Below are positions 61,207-64,000 of a stretch of 64,000 bases of DNA, in pieces. The notes below the pieces were generated by a model that saw nothing but the letters and a program-made list of their open reading frames with translations, ran no database searches and was not told where the DNA came from. Both the position numbers and the translations under genes were made by a program. The DNA is from Mesorhizobium loti (GTDB lineage Bacteria > Pseudomonadota > Alphaproteobacteria > Rhizobiales > Rhizobiaceae), in contig NZ_CP033334.1 in the NCBI RefSeq assembly GCF_013170705.1, positions 4,999,501 to 5,063,500 of the forward strand. Reading direction: 5' to 3'. How positions within the stretch are numbered: the first letter of the stretch is position 1; each line of letters begins with the position of its first letter.

Positions 61207-62043
61207 ATGAAGCCGACCATCCGCACGCTATCCCTCCGGGAACTGACTGAGCTGATCGACTGGGCAGCCGCCGAGGGCTGGAACCCGGGCCTTGAAGACG
61301 CGGCGATGTTCCAGGCCGCGGAACCGGAGGGATTCATCGGCGCTTTTGTCGGCGACGAGATGGTCGCCGCTATCTCGGCAGTGGCCTATGGGCGCGATTT
61401 TGGTTTCATCGGCCTCTACATCAGCCGTCCGGACATGCGCGGCAAGGGCTACGGCAAGGCGGTGTGGGCCGCCGGCATGGCCAGGTTGGCCGGGCGCACC
61501 ATCGGACTGGATGGCGTCGAAGAGCAGCGGGCCAACTACCAGAGCAAAGGGTTCAAGCCGGTCTACGAGACGATCCGCTACAGCGGGCGCCTTGCGGGCT
61601 CGCCCGTCGGCGCCGGGCGGCCGCGCATGGTGAGTGCGCAACCGGTGTCCGACATCATCGGATATGATGCGCTTTGCTTTCCCGCGCCCCGGCACTCTTT
61701 CCTGCAGCAATGGCTGCAGCCGCCTCACCATGCCCTGGCCGCGATCCAATCACGGGGAATGGCCGGCTATGCGGTGGCCCGTTCCTGCCGCAGCGGCTTC
61801 AAGGTCGGCCCGCTCTTCGCCGACGACACGCAGACGGCGCTCGAATTGCTTGCAGAGCTGGCAAGTGCGTGCGAAGGCGGCGAACTGAACATCGACGTCC
61901 CGGCGAACCAAGTCGATCTCATCGCAACGATCGAGGCCGCCGGCTTCTCACCGACCTTCACCACCACCCGCATGTATCAAGGCCCGCCCCCGAAGCTTGA
62001 TGCCAGCAGGGTATTCGGCGTGACGACGCTGGAACTGGGATAG
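61207..62043 (+). CDS. GNAT-family acetyltransferase with C-terminal DUF1248-like domain
   Basis: 278 residues from ATG 61207; ATG 61198 is also possible. The GNAT site is seen at ~65-110 (FGFIGLYISRPDMRGKGYGKAVWAAGMARL in key part), then YQSKGFKPVYET. The C-terminal domain ~150-275 (CFPAPRHSFLQQWLQPPHHA, GYAVARSCRSGFKVGPLFAD) matches the acetyltransferase-18/DUF1248 module. Substrate unknown. It follows the CelD-like gene with the same orientation. Confidence 0.88.
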   Translation: MKPTIRTLSLRELTELIDWAAAEGWNPGLEDAAMFQAAEPEGFIGAFVGDEMVAAISAVAYGRDFGFIGLYISRPDMRGKGYGKAVWAAGMARLAGRTIGLDGVEEQRANYQSKGFKPVYETIRYSGRLAGSPVGAGRPRMVSAQPVSDIIGYDALCFPAPRHSFLQQWLQPPHHALAAIQSRGMAGYAVARSCRSGFKVGPLFADDTQTALELLAELASACEGGELNIDVPANQVDLIATIEAAGFSPTFTTTRMYQGPPPKLDASRVFGVTTLELG

Positions 62044-62071
62044 GCCAGGCGTGCCTGCGAACAGCGGCTGT

Positions 62072-64000
62072 TCAGGCCGCCGAACGCCGGCCCGGAGTTC
62101 CCGGTGGTTCGTGGCCAAGCGGCGTCACCAGCGTCAGGTCGGGGTAGCCGCTCTCGATCAGCTTGACCGCTGCCTGCGTCACCTCGTCGTCCGGCTCCAG
62201 CATGGACAGGAACACTTCGGTCGCGTCGCCGCCCAGACGGCTGATGCCTTGCGCATCGGCCGGCCCGCACTCGACCACCACCAGATCATAGGCCGTGATC
62301 AGCGACTGCATTATGATCGGCAACCTGTCGGCGGCGCGCATGGCGCGGACCGGATCAGCGGTGCCGACCGGAATGACGTGGCAATCGGAATAGAGATCTG
62401 CATGGATGACGTCGCTGAACTGCGCCTGCGACGCGAGCAGATCGGTGATGCCCGGGAAAAGCCCGCTGTCCAGCATTGGCCGCGAAGCAGCACCCGAGGC
62501 GGTAAGATCGAGCAGCAGGACGCGCAGGCCGGCGTCGGACACCTCGCGCGCCACCAGGACTGCCGATGCTGCTGCCTCGTCGCCTTCGGGCGAAACGAAT
62601 ATGGCGCGTGCGGCACCGCTGGCGATCAGCTTTTCCGCGGCCTTCTCGATGTCGATTTCACCGAGCACCGAGCGCGGCCGCTGGACCTCCATGACGGATT
62701 CCGACTCGACAGCTGATACGGCCTCGGCGACAGGCTCTTCCTGTGCGGCAGGCTCAGGCTCGGTAACAGGCTCAGGCTCGGCAATGGACTGGGCTCGCAC
62801 CGTCATCTCGGAATCCGCGACGGCTTCGGGCCATGGCGCCACAGCACCACGATTAGCGAACTCGCTGGCGACAGCTGGCTCCAGTCGGGCAGTCGGCTCC
62901 AGGGGCGCGACCGGCTCCTGGCGGGCGGTTGTCGGCATCGCCACTTCGTCGATCGGCTCAAAACGGGCGCCCGTGGCCGGGCGCATCGCACGGCCCGAGA
63001 AGAGTTCCCGCAGCAGCGTGAAGACCGCCGCCAGCAGAAGCGAAGCGGCGGCGGCGGCACCAACGATCGGCCCGACCTTGGGGAAGTATGGCTCGGAGGG
63101 CACCGAAGCCGGCGAGGAGACACGAGCGTCGACCGGCACATAGTTGCGGTCCTGGCGCGAAGCCGCCTCGCGGTAGTTGGTCAGATAGAGTTCGAGCTGT
63201 TGGCGCTTGGCCGCCGCATCGCGCTGCAGCGCGTCGAGCCCGACCTGCTGTTCGCCAGCCTGCGCCGAGGCCGCCTTCAGCGTGTTGACGTCGGCGACGA
63301 GCTGGTTTTCGCGCGCCTTGGCGGCATCGGCCTGCATCACAAGGCCCTTCATGACCTTCTGTGCTTCGCCGCGGATCTGCGCATCGAGATCGGCCAGCTG
63401 TGATTTCGCCGCGCGAACGCGCGGATGATTGTCGAGCATCGTCGTCGACAGATCGGCGATATTGGCGCGCAGCTCGACCTGGCGCTCCCGCAAACGCTGG
63501 ATCAGGTCGGACGACAGCACTTCCGGCAGCGAATCCAGCGAGCCGCCATTCTGCAGCGCCTTGCGTACGCTGTCGGCGGTGCCTTCGGCCGCGGCGCGGT
63601 TGGCCCGCACCCGCGACAATTCGGTCGACAGCTCGGCCAGTTGCTGTGTGGCCAGGGTGGAATTGTTACCGCCCATCAGGAGGTCCGACTGGCCGCGGTA
63701 CGCCGCGACCTTGGCCTCGGCATCCCTGACCTGCTTCGACAGGTCGGCGATCTCAGGCGCCAGGAAATCCGCGGCGGCGGTGTTCGACTCGCTCTTGGCC
63801 GCGCCCTGCCCCGCAATATAGGCAGCGGCAATGGCGTCAGGGATTGCCGCGGCGAGCTTGGGATCCTCGGATGAGAACTCGATGGCAATGATGCGTGTCT
63901 TTTCAACGCCAAAGACGTTGAGCTTCTCGCGCATCTTCTTCAACACGCGTTCGTCGGCCGGAATATCCATCGGATCGTTCTTCAGCCCAAGCAGGATCAG
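62072..64000 (-). CDS. Wzz/BY-kinase-like polysaccharide chain-length protein, degenerate P-loop (5' part outside window)
   Basis: The gene runs off the right edge; about 643 codons are visible, without the first membrane helix. A Wzz periplasmic part with a long coiled coil (AELSTELSRVRANRAAAEGT, LREREVELRA-type helices), the PxxP-like membrane-near YFPKVGPIVGAAAAASLLLA, then a C-terminal tyrosine-kinase-like domain. The P-loop reads SPEGDEAAAS instead of GEGKSTxA, and the second motif LLLDLTASG lacks the usual DxDxR. The YDLVVVECGPADAQG motif is partly kept. Controls polysaccharide chain length in relatives; the kinase part is probably inactive. Confidence 0.85.
   Translation of the reverse strand: MILLGLKNDPMDIPADERVLKKMREKLNVFGVEKTRIIAIEFSSEDPKLAAAIPDAIAAAYIAGQGAAKSESNTAAADFLAPEIADLSKQVRDAEAKVAAYRGQSDLLMGGNNSTLATQQLAELSTELSRVRANRAAAEGTADSVRKALQNGGSLDSLPEVLSSDLIQRLRERQVELRANIADLSTTMLDNHPRVRAAKSQLADLDAQIRGEAQKVMKGLVMQADAAKARENQLVADVNTLKAASAQAGEQQVGLDALQRDAAAKRQQLELYLTNYREAASRQDRNYVPVDARVSSPASVPSEPYFPKVGPIVGAAAAASLLLAAVFTLLRELFSGRAMRPATGARFEPIDEVAMPTTARQEPVAPLEPTARLEPAVASEFANRGAVAPWPEAVADSEMTVRAQSIAEPEPVTEPEPAAQEEPVAEAVSAVESESVMEVQRPRSVLGEIDIEKAAEKLIASGAARAIFVSPEGDEAAASAVLVAREVSDAGLRVLLLDLTASGAASRPMLDSGLFPGITDLLASQAQFSDVIHADLYSDCHVIPVGTADPVRAMRAADRLPIIMQSLITAYDLVVVECGPADAQGISRLGGDATEVFLSMLEPDDEVTQAAVKLIESGYPDLTLVTPLGHEPPGTPGRRSAA

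Overview
The window looks like chromosome of a Mesorhizobium-type alphaproteobacterium (Hyphomicrobiales). This rests on high-GC codon use, the clpP-clpX-lon-hup order, a SyrA-like exopolysaccharide regulator, an argC of the short rhizobial type, clustered short palindromes like those of rhizobial intergenic repeats, and the overall mix of ABC sugar uptake and surface polysaccharide genes. Genus is an inference from gene content, not from a search.

1-21.8 kb: most of an integrated tailed-phage genome (prophage). It begins inside the major capsid gene, so tail and lysis genes lie outside the window. Minus-strand order from the regulatory switch is: Cro-like regulator, small early genes, a second DNA-binding regulator with its own palindromic operators, DUF2303, an MT-A70-type methyltransferase, a long chain of start/stop-overlapping genes, two paralogous HNH proteins, a winged-helix replication-type protein, a NusG-like antiterminator, HNH, small and large terminase, portal, prohead protease and HK97-type capsid. 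On the plus strand are an S24/CI-like repressor, a run of very small genes, DUF5131 (Gp37/Gp68), DUF4326, an excisionase-like protein and a tyrosine integrase. The integrase points at the 3' end of tRNA-Val(UAC), the likely attachment site. One plus-strand membrane gene with a pentapeptide-like tail (10.95-11.94 kb) interrupts the minus-strand array and looks like a moron.

21.8-33.4 kb: tRNA-Val, tRNA-Asp, a small rhizobial hypothetical gene, a GNAT acetyltransferase, a SyrA-like small membrane protein, and a divergent carbohydrate uptake and catabolism locus. That locus holds an ABC ATPase, FucU-type mutarotase and ribokinase leftward; a Tat-exported binding protein and two permeases rightward; then a creatininase-family protein, a SIS-domain isomerase and an aldo/keto reductase. 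A monosaccharide related to L-fucose or ribose is a plausible substrate.

33.4-38.8 kb: housekeeping block of HU, Lon, ClpX and ClpP, with clear hairpin terminators.

38.8-48.99 kb: an exported repeat protein, a group II PLP decarboxylase, an MSOX-type amine oxidase, a cytochrome P450, a cupin with a non-standard start codon, MetY, and a compact minus-strand set (enoyl-CoA hydratase, VOC, AAA ATPase, GNAT, CoA-binding).

49-64 kb: thioesterase, the rplM-rpsI ribosomal operon with a textbook promoter and a leader hairpin, methyltransferase, GDPD, acyltransferase, agmatinase-family enzyme, argC, APH-type kinase, heme A synthase, DUF2842, and a surface-polysaccharide group (deacetylase, CelD-like GNAT, second GNAT, Wzz/BY-kinase-like protein with a degenerate P-loop) running off the right edge.
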